Source of the DNA: Nymphaea colorata
Lineage: Eukaryota; Streptophyta; Magnoliopsida; Nymphaeales; Nymphaeaceae
Length of the DNA stretch: 64,000 bases
NCBI RefSeq assembly: GCF_008831285.2
Contig: NC_045147.1
Location: 24,018,981 to 24,082,980, forward strand
Reading direction: 5' to 3'
The notes under the pieces were generated by a model. That model saw only the letters and a program-made list of their open reading frames with translations. It made no database searches and was not told the origin of the DNA. The translations under genes were made by a program, and so were the position numbers. This document shows positions 23,301 through 35,297 of the stretch, in pieces; the first letter of the stretch is position 1, and each line of letters begins with the position of its first letter.

Positions 23301-26300
23301 CATTTATATTTGAGTCGTGTGGGAAAGCTGGAGATGCATAATGACGGAAATGACCTTAGCGGGAGGAGGATCTCCGGGAGGGACACATCGGCCAATGACA
23401 AATTCGGTTAGGGACCTTTTCGAGACCGGTCGGACACTCGCTTCCATAAACCCTGCTGCCGCCAAAAATAATAAATTAAAAAGTTGGAGGGAAAAGCCTC
23501 CAAGGCGGCCGCTGCGCGAAACCCTAATCAACCTTTAATGCGCTCTCTTCGGGTCTCGGTCCATCCCATCTATCGGATGATCGTAGCCCAATTCGATCCG
23601 AACCGCGGTATCGTTTTCATTTCTGGTGCAGAGTCCGATATGGATTTGTTCGAACGACCTCTCGGGGGCGCCCATCTAAACTGATAAAAACAGTCGGATT
23701 CGGGTCGGGTGTTGCTGCGCGCCATTGTTTCACATCTGATCAACCGGATTATTTGCTCTTTCCATTTGGCGCAGGTTTCAGTACCAGCCACAACATGGTA
23801 GATTGCTGTCACAAGGATATCTTGAACTTTGCCCAAATGGTTCAAAAATGTGTTTGGTCTAGATGGGTTGAAAACTATAAGTTCGAAGTTGCCGAGAACC
23901 AGCAGATGACGACTCGTTCATTGTAGATTAATTCTGGAATGCTAAGTGGGGACTAGCATAACATGTAAAGGCCTCAAGTTAAAAGGAAAATGAGGACTCT
24001 AGTAGAGAGCTAAGAGAAAGCACATGCATCTCATGGTTGCGATTACGGTAAGAGACTAAAGGCCACAGAAAGTATAGTTTTTCTCAAGCTTTGGCTATGA
24101 ACTTCGCCTTAGCACAACAAAATTGCTCAGGAAAAATGACGGCGCTGTTGTGTTCAACCGCACATCGAATCAACTCCGTGAAAGAGTTCTACACCAGTCG
24201 TCAAGAAAGGGTATCGCCTCACGAAGAGCCCTTTGTCCCTTTCTTTTCCTAAAAGGATTTGGCCAATGTATCTCTAACGATATCTCACCCAATCACCACA
24301 CTATGTTGTGAACAAAGCTCCATCTACAGCTTCAGTATTCTAGTGTTGTGACTTGTGCCCCCATTCCAGTCTTACCTGATAAAGAGAAGAGCACCACCAA
24401 AATTTGGCCTTTAGGATTACGTTTATTAATGGCTTGTTTTCCAAAATATGCCAAATATATAAATTTACTCATTTAACTTTCTCACGAAACACATGGTAGG
24501 CAAACATTTCTTTATTTAAGACTTCCTTCTATAGAAGTTGCAAATTTCTTTAGCATGACAAGATACTCGACCTTCATTTTGAGTCCAATGAAAAATCAAG
24601 TAAATTCACCATTTTTATGTGCTCATGTTGAAAGCACCAGACGGTCAAATTTTAGTTTGAAGAAAGAGAGGTAAATCAGGTTACATTTTTTTCAGGCCGT
24701 TCCAAAAAAGCTTCGAAATCAAACTTTTGAAAATGCAATTTTGCACGAAGAGGATTAATTTACTGTAACTATAGTAGAGCTCCCTAAACGAAAGCAATAG
24801 TTGCTGCCGCTGCTTAAAAGGCTAGCCAGCTATTTCCCTTACGGGAGATGAAGTTTCCCAGACTTGATGAACACCCCACTGCTTTTGCCTACGTTTGCAA
24901 ATGTTCACATTCCTTTGCCTCTTCTCGACTGCAAGTTAAATGAGCTACGATTCCAAGCGAAGGAACCTCAAGCAGCCCGAGAAGGAGCCAACCAAATGGA
25001 TGAACGGACGGATTCGCTTCATTGCAGGAAGGTGACCACAAAGACGAACTTCCTTCCGGCTGTATTTATTTATGCATTACGGATCACAACTTAGTTGGGC
25101 AACCATAGTTGTTCTGCTCAAGGTGCAGAATAGATACCTTATATGCTTGATTCCTGTAAGTGCTATGTTTTTGTGCCATATGTGGTGGAGCGAGATTCTA
25201 AGGCGAACTTTTGGATCTTAGTTTCACCAGCAAGCCCAAATGGTGGAGCAGAATTTGGATCGTATAGTTGGGAAATAAAGCTCAACTTTAGGTTTAATGG
25301 TCGGATCGGATATGGAGTTCGGTTCGGTTCTTGAATTTACTCAAACCACTTGCTGTCTTTTTCAGGGAAGAAATTTATGTGCAGGTACATTCTTTTCACC
25401 CCATGCCAGAAAATGCAAGATATATTTAACCAGTTCTTGTCTTTTGTCATCTATCTTTTGGGTTCAGTTCTTTTCTCAAAGACGCAACAGATTGGGTGTT
25501 TGCCCTTGGTGGGGGCGCACAGTTTGGGCAATACATAGCCAAGCTTTCGCACGAGTCCAGTTTAGGTGGGTCCGATTTCTAGGCGTGACCCTTTGTTCTA
25601 CGGAACTGAGTCTGTCCTTGATCCAACCTTATCATCTCTTTCTTTGATGAAGTACGAGTACGACCCAGTCCTGTGGAGACCAAAGGTGGACCTTGTCAGG
25701 GTTAATGGCCAACCCGAACAAATGCAGCAGATCGAGTCGATTGAATCCTCAACTTCAAGATTATCTTGACAAATGATCAATGTTGCTGCAAAAATGTTTA
25801 TTGAAAGAATACATGAAACTTGGAATATAACAACACGCACGAAGTGAGGTTCTTTAATTTACATGTTTGATCGAAATCCAAACAAACCGTGGAAAGAATT
25901 CATAAAATTAGACTATGACATATACCTGGTTTGTGCCCACAAACGGATCAAATATTTAAGTCACATCTATACTTTTACCCAATCAATTTGATTCTAATGC
26001 GTGTGTTATATTTGAAAACATGATTTCATTATAATTATTCGGAGTAGTTTGGCAACAACTATAATACTATGTTACCATTCCAAGTGTCTGCCTCAAAGAT
26101 TAAGCGAAATTCAAGGAACTCTGTGTTGCAGTCTTACTATGAATCTGTTCTAATATTTTGGGACAGATATATGAAACTAATAGCCATAGGATGAGATGTC
26201 AGTATTTCAGACATGGGTCCGACATGGTTTGCTAATAAATTACTAATTTCAAATTATATTAACAATTAGAAAAGTTATTGTTTGACTATCAAAACAACTT

Positions 26301-29300
26301 TGCTAAACAAATTATATTGGTTATAGTGTTCATTTTTACAAACCCATTTTCGAGGTTTGGACTATAGACTCACCTGAATGTTGCTCTGCTCCATTTAAGG
26401 TGAGAAAAGGCACCAAAAGTGGTTTCTGTGATATCTTTTGGAGAGATTCTTTTTGTACATGTACTTAAGGGGCATTTGACAATACTCTCATAGTTGTGCT
26501 GTTGACGAACACCTCATAAATGTGCGTATTCTAGTCGATCACGAGTTGAGGTTTCTCATTAACATTAATAAACTTATTTTTTCGATTGAGCTCAAGTCCA
26601 CCATGAGTCTTATCAAGCATGATGCTATATGACATATATGAGTTCAATGAATCTAGCCTTTTTAGATTGAAACCGAAACTGCTAGGAGGCGGGTTGGGAT
26701 CCGTTGAACCAGGGGCCCGAGCCCGAGAGTGGGTCGGATTGTTATACCTACTCGTAGAAGAAGGAACATGGATGCATAAGTAAAACAGGGGATGACTGAA
26801 CATGCCAGTCAATAAAGCTTCAAGCTTTGCCTGTGCATTGTACCAGATTGATAGGATTGTTCTTGTCGGAAACTCTGGGTCCCATCTTCTTGGTGTGAAC
26901 GAGCATCTCCGTCATCTTCCTGAGCACACGGGACAAGATGTCACTTGCCCAAATTAAACAAATTGAAAGCAACCATGTGCCTTGAACAAAAGCATTAAGC
27001 GATGCATGTTGCATGTGACACTGTTAAAGATATGCATCACCTATATATGTGACTTATGAAGCTTTTTCTTTCTTCTCTAAATTGCTGCTATTAGTTGAAG
27101 GCGACCCCGTCATCAACAATATTAAAAGAAAGAAAGAAAAATGCTAATAGTGAACGACGCGTTTGAAAGTCCCTATATTTTCGCCGTTATTTGTTTGTTG
27201 ATGTGATTAATCGTTTATCCCCGTTCCAGTTTTACCACAAACACGGGGTGGCGTTATCGCCTGATTCCTTGGATCTTTTTTAGGGTAAAGTTATTCGGAA
27301 GTGTGAGAAAGATGTGAATAGCGTCCAAAGTTGACGGTTCGTTTCCGACTTCATATTATAGCCGATATGTTTCAAGTCAACAAAAAGCAGACGCTGGTCC
27401 AAGCCAAGGAAAGAAAAGCAGCGGAGGACTCGACATCGATGTAGGAAAGCGACTACCATTTTATCAATCTCTTTTTGGGTAACTCTGTCACGTCTAACTA
27501 ATTCCCGTTGAGGTTGTTTGGTGGCTGAAATACTTTGTACATATTATTATATAAAGCTGCCACAACACAATAATTAGAGAAGACTTATAAAACACTACGC
27601 AACCATCGTTGCACGAACCTACTCCAAAAGTTGAAGTAAGTTAGTGAAAAACTCAAAAAGTATTCCGTTTACTAAACAACACCTTTAATATAGATCAACA
27701 TGTACATGTGATTGCAACAATGTGCTTTGCGTAAGTTTGCCGGAAAACCTAAGCAAGTTGAGAGATGCCAGCACAAACAACGTAGATAAGAGTCGGCCCA
27801 TGAATGCAGCCACTCGCCATATATGCCTCATTGATAATGATCGGTAGAAGTACATAAACTATTCCTAAATCACGCTATTATTTATGTTACGATCGGACCC
27901 TGATGAATTAAATCACAACAAAATTACATTATAATGGGAGTTAAGGAAAAGAGATGAATTTTTTACTTGAATATCCACATTGTGGAAATATGCGTTACAG
28001 TTTAAACCCAAAGGCTGAGTTCCAATAAACTAAACATCCATATGCATTACAGTTCTGCGCGTAAGGCTTGGTGACCAGTAAAAGCCTCACACCTAAAGTG
28101 CTCGTTTCGAAATCTATAAAACTTTCTAGTTTTCCATGTCATTTTGCGTTTGCTCCGGCTCCGGCTGGAAAGAGCTTGGACAAAGCCTGCTTTTGCAGTT
28201 AGAAATAAACCGTAAGCCCCTAGATGGAAATTACTTGAAATGGGACCGGGTGGCGAGGACGCGCTTAATAATGAACCCCATCGCTCGCTGTTGACAAATG
28301 ACAATGGAAGAGGAAGAAGGGCAAAGGGGAGCGGGACCCACCCACATCTTTCTGATGGCGTCTAAAGCCAGCCGGGACCCACCGAGAGCAAAATTGCTGT
28401 CCACGTAACGTGATAAACCAAACCCCATCATCCTACTAACTTTTTTTCGGGAACACTCGCCCCTGCACATGCAACGCAACCAACTTCAAATCCCCTACGA
28501 CTGTTCGTGCCACAGATAATTTATTTTCTCTTCCATTTTTTTAACTTTAATAAATTAATTATATTCAGCCTTCTCTTCTTCTAGACTTCTACCACTAAAA
28601 TACATAAAACCACCTAATACGCAAGGAAGTTTTTGCTAGAATGTACTCAAATTTTTCGGTTTTTCTTTCTTTCCAATGATCCCGCCATCTATTAATACCT
28701 CCTCTTGCTCGCCACGAATGTTCTCTTTGTGCCTCACCCCTTGAACTCTAAATGAACTTTTCCTGGAGAAAAAACTCACGCTTGGTGCTAGAATTAAGCC
28801 GTTACCTTGCTTTAAGGAATGATGACAATGTGATCGTAGAAAAAAAGGTAGGCCTTGTACCTAAAGTTAGGCCACCTCTCCTTAATAAATTAGATCAACT
28901 TTTAAACCAAGAAAAATATATCTTTCCTCTAACATGCAGAACGACAAAATCAAGGTGACAGAAAGCAAGATTCAAGAAAGTCGGCTACATCACATGCTCA
29001 TCATCTTCTACAACCATGCCCGGCTTCTGTTACGGTGTTGCCTCTGCGTGTGTACATCTATATACGTGCATAAAAAGTAGTTTGTTTTCATGTTTTTGCT
29101 TTGCATTAGTCAAATACTCTGAAAAGCGTGAAGAAAGAAGGTAGGCCATCTTCTGGAGTGATCTGGTGCTCCTCATCAGAATTTGAAACAGTAAAGAGGT
29201 CACAGTTTGAGAAATCTAGCAACTTTTTTTTACTTTTAAATCATCATATACAAGAAGCACTCATTACAAACCCGGAAAGGTGGTTGGCAAAATTCGGAGA

Positions 29301-29985
29301 CAAAGACTATGGAGAGCCTCAAATACAGGAAGAACTTCAATCGTTCTTTTGCCATGCCACTGCGAAACCTGCAACTTTTTTGGAATTCTGGAAGTTTCCG
29401 GGATGAGCTTGGCAAAAGTCGGATGCCCATCAAGTTTTTCGGTCGAAGGCACTTGAGAAAAACTGTGGCTCAACTCAAAATCACAGTTTCAAGGATTTCC
29501 AGTGTTCGTCGATGAAAGAAACCCAGGAAAATTCAGGTTTTGCCAGATTAAAAAAAAAATTGAAATTGAGAAAGGCAGGGTAGCACATGGGCCACAGCAA
29601 CGGAAAATGAATCTCTAGAGGTTTCCACACAATCTTCAATTCAACTCCAATTAAAAACGGCCTACTGTTTCTAGAATTCCCTTCTTCAATGAAACGGAGA
29701 TGGAAAGAAAAGAAGAAGAAGAACAGAATTTGCAAGGGATTGGTTGGGTATAGTAATTGCTATACAGAGCAACATTGCATTGAATAGCTGAATCTTTTTA
29801 TTACATTACAACAATAGCATTTGCTCAGAGCAAACAAACTACCCACTTGAGAATAAACAATTATTTGACGCCCCAATATAAGGTGAAATTAATACAAATT
29901 AAACAGCCTTCCCCCCTTTCTCCTCCAAATACCGACCAAGCGAAAATCGAAAACAAAGAGTTTTTAAAATTTATCTATTAATTAC
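23301..29985. other. Large intergenic region, no supported gene
   Basis: Mostly AT-rich. Around 23480-23850 is a GC-richer patch with the leader-like word cgaaaccctaatc and an acceptor-like gcgcag before tttcagtaccagccacaaca. It could be a decayed gene start, but no frame stays open through it. Open frames at 25566-25769, 28752-28958 and 29128-29406 are unrecognised and lack splice or promoter context. Confidence 0.5.
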
Positions 29986-30094
29986 TTAATCATTATTAGT
30001 CGAAGGTGAAGAACGGCCGCAGGACCGAGATCCATCGTCAGGCTTCACCAGCTTCCTCTTTGACTGACATTCTGCGGCTCCACCTTCTTCTATT

Positions 30095-30123
30095 GAGAGA
30101 GAGAAAGAGAGAGAGAGAGAGAG
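30095..30123. repeat. (GA)n tract downstream of the proline-rich gene
   Basis: Mostly uninterrupted GA repeats just past the stop codon of the minus-strand gene, so (TC)n in its 3' UTR. Confidence 0.85.
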
Positions 30124-30131
30124 TGGTGGTT

Positions 30132-30692
30132 TTACCTCAGGAGATGGAGAGCTGCGAGGAGGGCGACCAGCGAAGCGACACTCTGGAGAAGGGCAGCTCC
30201 GGCATGGACAGAAGAGGCAGAGGACCAATTAGGCGAATTATTTGGTGGGCCCCGCGGAGTCTTTGGGTAGTAGGGATAGTAAGGGAGGAGGGGGTCCGGA
30301 GGAGGCGGAGCAGGGAAGTAAGGGAGGTTGGGCGGAGGGTAGATGAAGCCGCCGCCGGGTGGAGGTGGCGGGGGAGCGTAACCGCAACTGGGAGTGGAAC
30401 AATCGGGGGGAGGAGGAGGGCACTCGATAACAGGTGGAGCGGGGGGAGGAGGGCACTCGATAACAGGTGGAGCGGGAGGAGGAGGGCACTCAGGTAAGGA
30501 GGGCGGCGGTGGAGAGGGTGGTGGTGGGGAGGGAGGGGGTGGCGGCGGTGAGGAGGGCACTGGCTCGGGGACGCAGCAGCTGGTACATGCGGTGCAGAGG
30601 AGGCGGAGAGGCGAACTCCACGCCAATGCTGGAAGGTTCGCCACGAAAAAGAAGAGGAGGAGAAGGGGCGTTCTCCGGCGAGGTCCGGCCAT
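30132..30692 (-). CDS. Secreted proline-rich/extensin-like protein, probably GPI-anchored, 186 aa
   Basis: Single-exon frame. I start it at 30692 because the Met there opens a classic signal peptide (RRRTPLLLLFFFVANLPALA, cleavage expected after about residue 24). A longer in-frame start 53 codons upstream lacks this and includes leader-like sequence. Residues 33-40 are Cys-rich (CTACTSCC). Pro-rich blocks follow: SPPPPSPPPPS, then ECPPPPAPPVI repeats, CGYAPPPPPPGGG and PAPPPPDPLLPYYPYYP. SPPPP motifs are hydroxyproline-arabinosylation sites in extensins. The C-terminus has small residues (about 157-165) then a hydrophobic run (AALLQSVASLVALLAALHLL), as in a GPI-attachment signal. The product should sit in the wall or at the outer plasma membrane. 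Glycine-rich frames on the plus strand are mirror images of the Pro codons. Confidence 0.8.
   Translation of the reverse strand: MAGPRRRTPLLLLFFFVANLPALAWSSPLRLLCTACTSCCVPEPVPSSPPPPPPSPPPPSPPPPSLPECPPPPAPPVIECPPPPAPPVIECPPPPPDCSTPSCGYAPPPPPPGGGFIYPPPNLPYFPAPPPPDPLLPYYPYYPKTPRGPPNNSPNWSSASSVHAGAALLQSVASLVALLAALHLLR
30418..30491 (-). repeat. In-frame 33-bp tandem repeat, two copies plus a partial
   Basis: Units at 30418-30450 and 30451-30483, with a partial third from 30484, encode the 11-residue ECPPPPAPPVI module of the proline-rich protein. The two full units differ at about two bases, so this is a recent expansion or homogenised copy. Confidence 0.9.
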
Positions 30693-33600
30693 CGCTGGGC
30701 GAGCAATTGGGGAAGGAGAGAAGAGGAATCGGTGGGTTTGGGTGGGCGGAGGGAATGTGTGAAAATATGGGAGGAAAGTTTTTTTTTTATTTTTACTCTC
30801 GATAGTGAGAGAGAAGAGAAGGACAGGGATGGCCCAATAGTTGAACGACACGTCGAGAGGTCGTGGGGGCAGTGGAAGAAAGGAGAAGACGTGACGCCAA
30901 CGGAGATCACGCTCCGTCCCGTATCGTTGTTATCGGTTCGTCCAGAATCGGCTGTCCGGATGACTCGTTCGTGGAAATAGTTTCCCACGGCAAAGGGAAA
31001 GGAGTTGATAGGTGAGCATCATCTCGTTCGCGAGCTCACCATTCTCAAGCTCCAACCCTTTTGTGGGATTCTTCTTCTGGATTTGGTTATGAGAGCTAAA
31101 AAATAAGCAGAAATTCCAAGATAACTAAAGTTTAAACCAATGATTGAAGAATAGTATCAAACTGGGTTCAGGCACTTGTCAAAATTGAATATCTACCAGA
31201 TTTGATAAGGAAAATCATATACCAAATTCAAATTGTTTACCGATATGAATCGTATTTTTATATCCAATCTGACTAATCGAGATTAAATTATGAGTAACAT
31301 CGGAATCATGGGCATGCTTTCAAGAACAATGTAAATGTGGTTATATATATCTATAGTGGTCCCATATTATGAGATGCCAAAGGCAGAGTATGTCGAAACA
31401 ATCCTAATCTTCTTCTTTTTTTTTATTTTTTCAAAATTAAAAAAAAAAAAGAGGAAACCGCCAAAGATTGAAGCCATGTTCTTCCACAGACAGCCGTGAC
31501 GTATACAAAATGCCAAGAAGATGGACAGGAAAGAGAGAGAAAAAGTATCGAGGTGAAAACCCAAAATCACATCTCAGTCTTACTCTTTTTTCCTTGTTAT
31601 CTTCAGATCTTTTTCGAATTTTTTTCTGTCAAAATAAACCATTCTACCAAAAAACAATAACTCATCTTGTCCGACAAAGGAGATAAGTCAGCAATAATCT
31701 CTTGGCAGCAGATTATTTCTTTTCGACAACAAAGTTGAATCGCACGAGGAATCTTTGATATTAGAACAAGAAAACTTTCATAAGCTATCAAACACAACAC
31801 TAAAAAAAAAAAAAAAAACTCCAAGAGACGGGGTCATTTGGACTGATGAACCGTATCGGTTTTATTAGGAAGCTGGGGCGAAAGCAATTAAGAATGGAGC
31901 GACAAATTAGCGTTTTGACGCCACTCTCTTTTACAGCCTGTCTTGAGTGTGCGCGAAAACCGTCCAAAAGTCGGAAACACAAATCCCTCTCTGCCATCCC
32001 ATTCCTATCATTTGCAATTTTCTCTGCTCTCTCATAAATTTTATGATCCGTATTCCATCCATGTGAGCGATTCCATGGGAATTGGCGAAACTTGGCTTGG
32101 AAGGGACGATGTGTCAGTTTTCCTTTCTTTCTTTTCCTCCATTTTCTCTTCTTTTGCTTGTATAAGACATTCACTACATCTACTTTCCAACGCCTGCCTG
32201 AGATCAGACAAATGATTGGCAACTAAACTGCTCTCAGATTTAGTTTGAATATGAATGTATATAGGACCAGCATGAATATTTTAGCCCAATCCAAAGATCA
32301 AGATATTTGTAAGCCCCTAAAAAAAATATTCAATGTGAAGATCTAATTACTAAATTATTGGTGAGGGCAGATCTAATTGTCAGAGAAAATGTGATAGCAG
32401 CGGATCTCTACTTGATCTATAGCTAGATTCAGTTCGAATCTAGAAAAGTGTTCAAGTTATAAAATCATGTAGAAAATCTTCAACATACATTACGAATATT
32501 ATATTATCCTGAAAAGTCCTCCGTTTTCTTACAGATGAAAAGAAAGTAAGTCATTCGTCCGTCGTGATTCGACTAAGGTGCCAATAATTCATGGACTTGA
32601 CAATAATGATGCAACAGCGTTTCACGCCTCTCGGCCTCTGAGCAATTAATTTAATTATTCTGGTTCTGCTAATATCTGCGTTTACACAGAACCCCATATC
32701 TCTTACTTCCCAACTCCCAATGCTGGTTAAACGCTCACCGCTCGACCCGGAATTAATTTAGAACCGAGACGTCGTTTCCACCCATACGGTATCGGTTGGT
32801 ATAATTTTCTTAAAATTTAGGAAAGAACTGAAATTGTATTTGCAATTGCAAGCCGGCCCTTCTGTTCAGACCTCTTTAATTTGTCCTGTTCATACTTCTT
32901 TTTCAATTTTCTATTTACAGCCATATTTGCAATTCAAGGTTGGTGAACGTAAGATTGCCAAAGAGACTTTTTTCACTTCATTTTACTCATTTTTCCAACA
33001 TCCAAACCGGCGATGCAACAAGCACACAATTAACACTCAAAATTTACTTTTTTGAACCGGATTTTTAGATTTCTTGAGTGAGGAAAAGAGTATTTTATCC
33101 TACCACCTATAAGCACAGTCGTAGTTGTCACTCAACTCATAAGTTACAAGACCAACTTTGGTGCCTTATAGTGCCACTCCACTACACTCCAACTTTTTAG
33201 TGGCCCCATTTACACAGTTGATGCCTCTAAAATTTGAAATAGAAATTGGCCTCCTATCAACCCCTGTCGGTGGTGGATCTTTCATAGTTAGTGCTGCCAA
33301 GCTATCAGAAACTAAATTGAAGAGTGAACTTCAGTCACTGATTCAAAATGATTATGATTCTTGAACGGTCGGATATAATTCTGGAAGGTTTTGAACCAGA
33401 TTTCATTGCAGCACAACCTTAGAAAAGTGATAGGAGAAACACAAAAAAAAAGGTTCTGCACATATAACAAAAAAAAGAATATGTCCGGGCGACAGTTTTG
33501 GCAATTTATTTTTGTTTGTCTGGAGGTGAACCATTGGATACACACAGAAACTGCCAACTGCACATGAGCTCCGAAATTCCATACGTCCGTCTCTATTCCT

Positions 33601-35205
33601 GTGGCCGAACAATTTTCAGATACTTATAGGCAGGGTACGATAGCTGCCGCACCACACCAGTAGATGGTGTTGTCGGCAAAAATTCTTGGTGTGGAAAAAT
33701 TGCGCTGTTTTAGAAGATTGAAGTTTTAGAAAATTGCGCATATTATATCAACTGCCTGTTCAAGCTGGTGCAATGTCTACAATGGTAACCAGAATGACCA
33801 TTTTGCAAAGACTATACTGTAAAGACAATTAAATGAAATAGCATTTAATATCCAATGAACAGAAATACAACTAATCACAGAAGATGAAAAATAAATTGGT
33901 GTTTTATCTTCAAGTTGCATGTAAGTAGGGCCGCAAACGGTTCGGATAAAGTGTATCAAAGGTTGAATCCATCTGATTCTAATACACTAAAACATGAGAC
34001 AGATCTTTTGAACAAGATCCCAACCACTTGCAAGTAGTAGAAAACAGAAAATCTCTAGGTTTTGTGGTAGGCAGTGCCGAGATACATGGGGTGCATGGAA
34101 AATTTCATTGGAATGACTTATAATCATTATGTGATGACTCAAAAATTATATAGGTTATCCGCACTTGAGTTTATAATTCATGTGCCCTTTAGCCAAAAAA
34201 TTCTGGCTTCGTCACTAATAGTGGGTTAATGTTTGAAAATGTTTAGGTAGTAGAACCTAGCACTTTAGTTTTGGGTGAGTAAGACACAAGGCCGAAGTCC
34301 TTTCTCTTCCCCTCATCCCCCTAAGGTCCATGGCTGCAGAAACGTTTTCCTTTTTTGTTTCCCGTTTATGTGTGGTATTGTCAAGCGTCTTCAGCCGCCC
34401 ACTGCCCTAAACCCAGGATTCATTGAGATTCACAAAATTTAGACTAGATAGCAAAGTGCAACAATGTTTCCCTACTACCATTGTTGGGCGCTTCCATTTA
34501 AAACATACTAATAAAAGTTTTGTAGAAAAAGCAATATAACTCCCATTTTGGCAGGTAAAACATGCCACATAACCAAAAATAAAATAAATTAATTCTCTAA
34601 TTTTCTGCAGAATCTGAATTCATTTTCCATGGGAAGGGGGCTTAGGGCCCATTTCCAATTTCATTCCTCGTCTTTACTGATGGCTTCTTCTATGGCACAT
34701 GAGTAGCATGTGGAGGGTGGGTCCCCCCCTTTTGGATTCGACAATTGGGTGGTTCTCAATTGGCATCCTATCCCCATTGCCACATGCAAAATGAGGGCCT
34801 AGGGTTTGTCTCTAAGTGATAATACGATATTTCTTTTTCCTTTTTTTTTTTTTGAATACCTTTTTTAGCGGTTAAATTTTAAAAGGACAATAACATTATG
34901 TTTATGGATTACAAGCACTACTCTGTGATAATAGATGCTTCTGACAATCAAATGCCCAACATAATTTTAAGAAACAATTAACTGGTGATTTTTAAAGCAT
35001 GTATTTCATTGTGAAGATGTGCTTCAAAAACGCAATGTTCCTTTTCCAAAGAAAAAGTTTGACGGGGTTGAGTTTGATTGAAGGCCTTCAACGTGATAAG
35101 TTAGTAAAATCTTATAGTTGCGTTATCGTAATCTGTTGTTCAGTGATAGCCTTATAAAAAAAGGTTTAGATATTCATTTCTGCAATCTCTATTCTTCGCC
35201 CACAG
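30693..35205. other. Intergenic region
   Basis: The first 150 nt or so are the promoter side of the proline-rich gene. The rest is AT-rich with homopolymer runs (poly-A at 31802-31819). A repeat tail lies at 34181-34218. Open frames at 31468-31686, 31943-32215 and 33158-33364 show no protein-like features. Confidence 0.55.
34181..34218 (+). repeat. Dispersed-repeat tail (aaaaaattctggcttcgtcac)
   Basis: Shares the a-run plus ttctggct core with 55691-55730 and 59911-59940. Confidence 0.35.
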
Positions 35206-35297
35206 ATTGAATCAAAATATGACGCTAAAAATGAGTCAGGTACAGTGGAAGTGAGTCAGGATCCTGCTGGAACTCTCACTCAAAATGCCATAGCCAG
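35206..35297 (+). other. Isolated exon-like segment
   Basis: A 92-nt open segment with a good acceptor before it (cttcgcccacag) and a donor after it (agccag/gtgtgt). It encodes a plausible peptide, IESKYDAKNESGTVEVSQDP followed by AGTLTQNAIA. No partner exon is recognised on either side. It may be an exon of an undetected gene, a captured exon, or chance. Confidence 0.25.

Noticed and set aside
23484-23850. Possible gene start with aaaccctaatc leader and an acceptor at about 23775
   Set aside because: No frame runs from the candidate start through the acceptor, and stops follow within about 80 nt. Mentioned only within the intergenic entry.
30394-30762. Plus-strand glycine-rich frame, 122 codons
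   Set aside because: It is the complement of the proline codons of the minus-strand wall protein, which has a signal peptide and a GPI-type end. The plus frame has neither.
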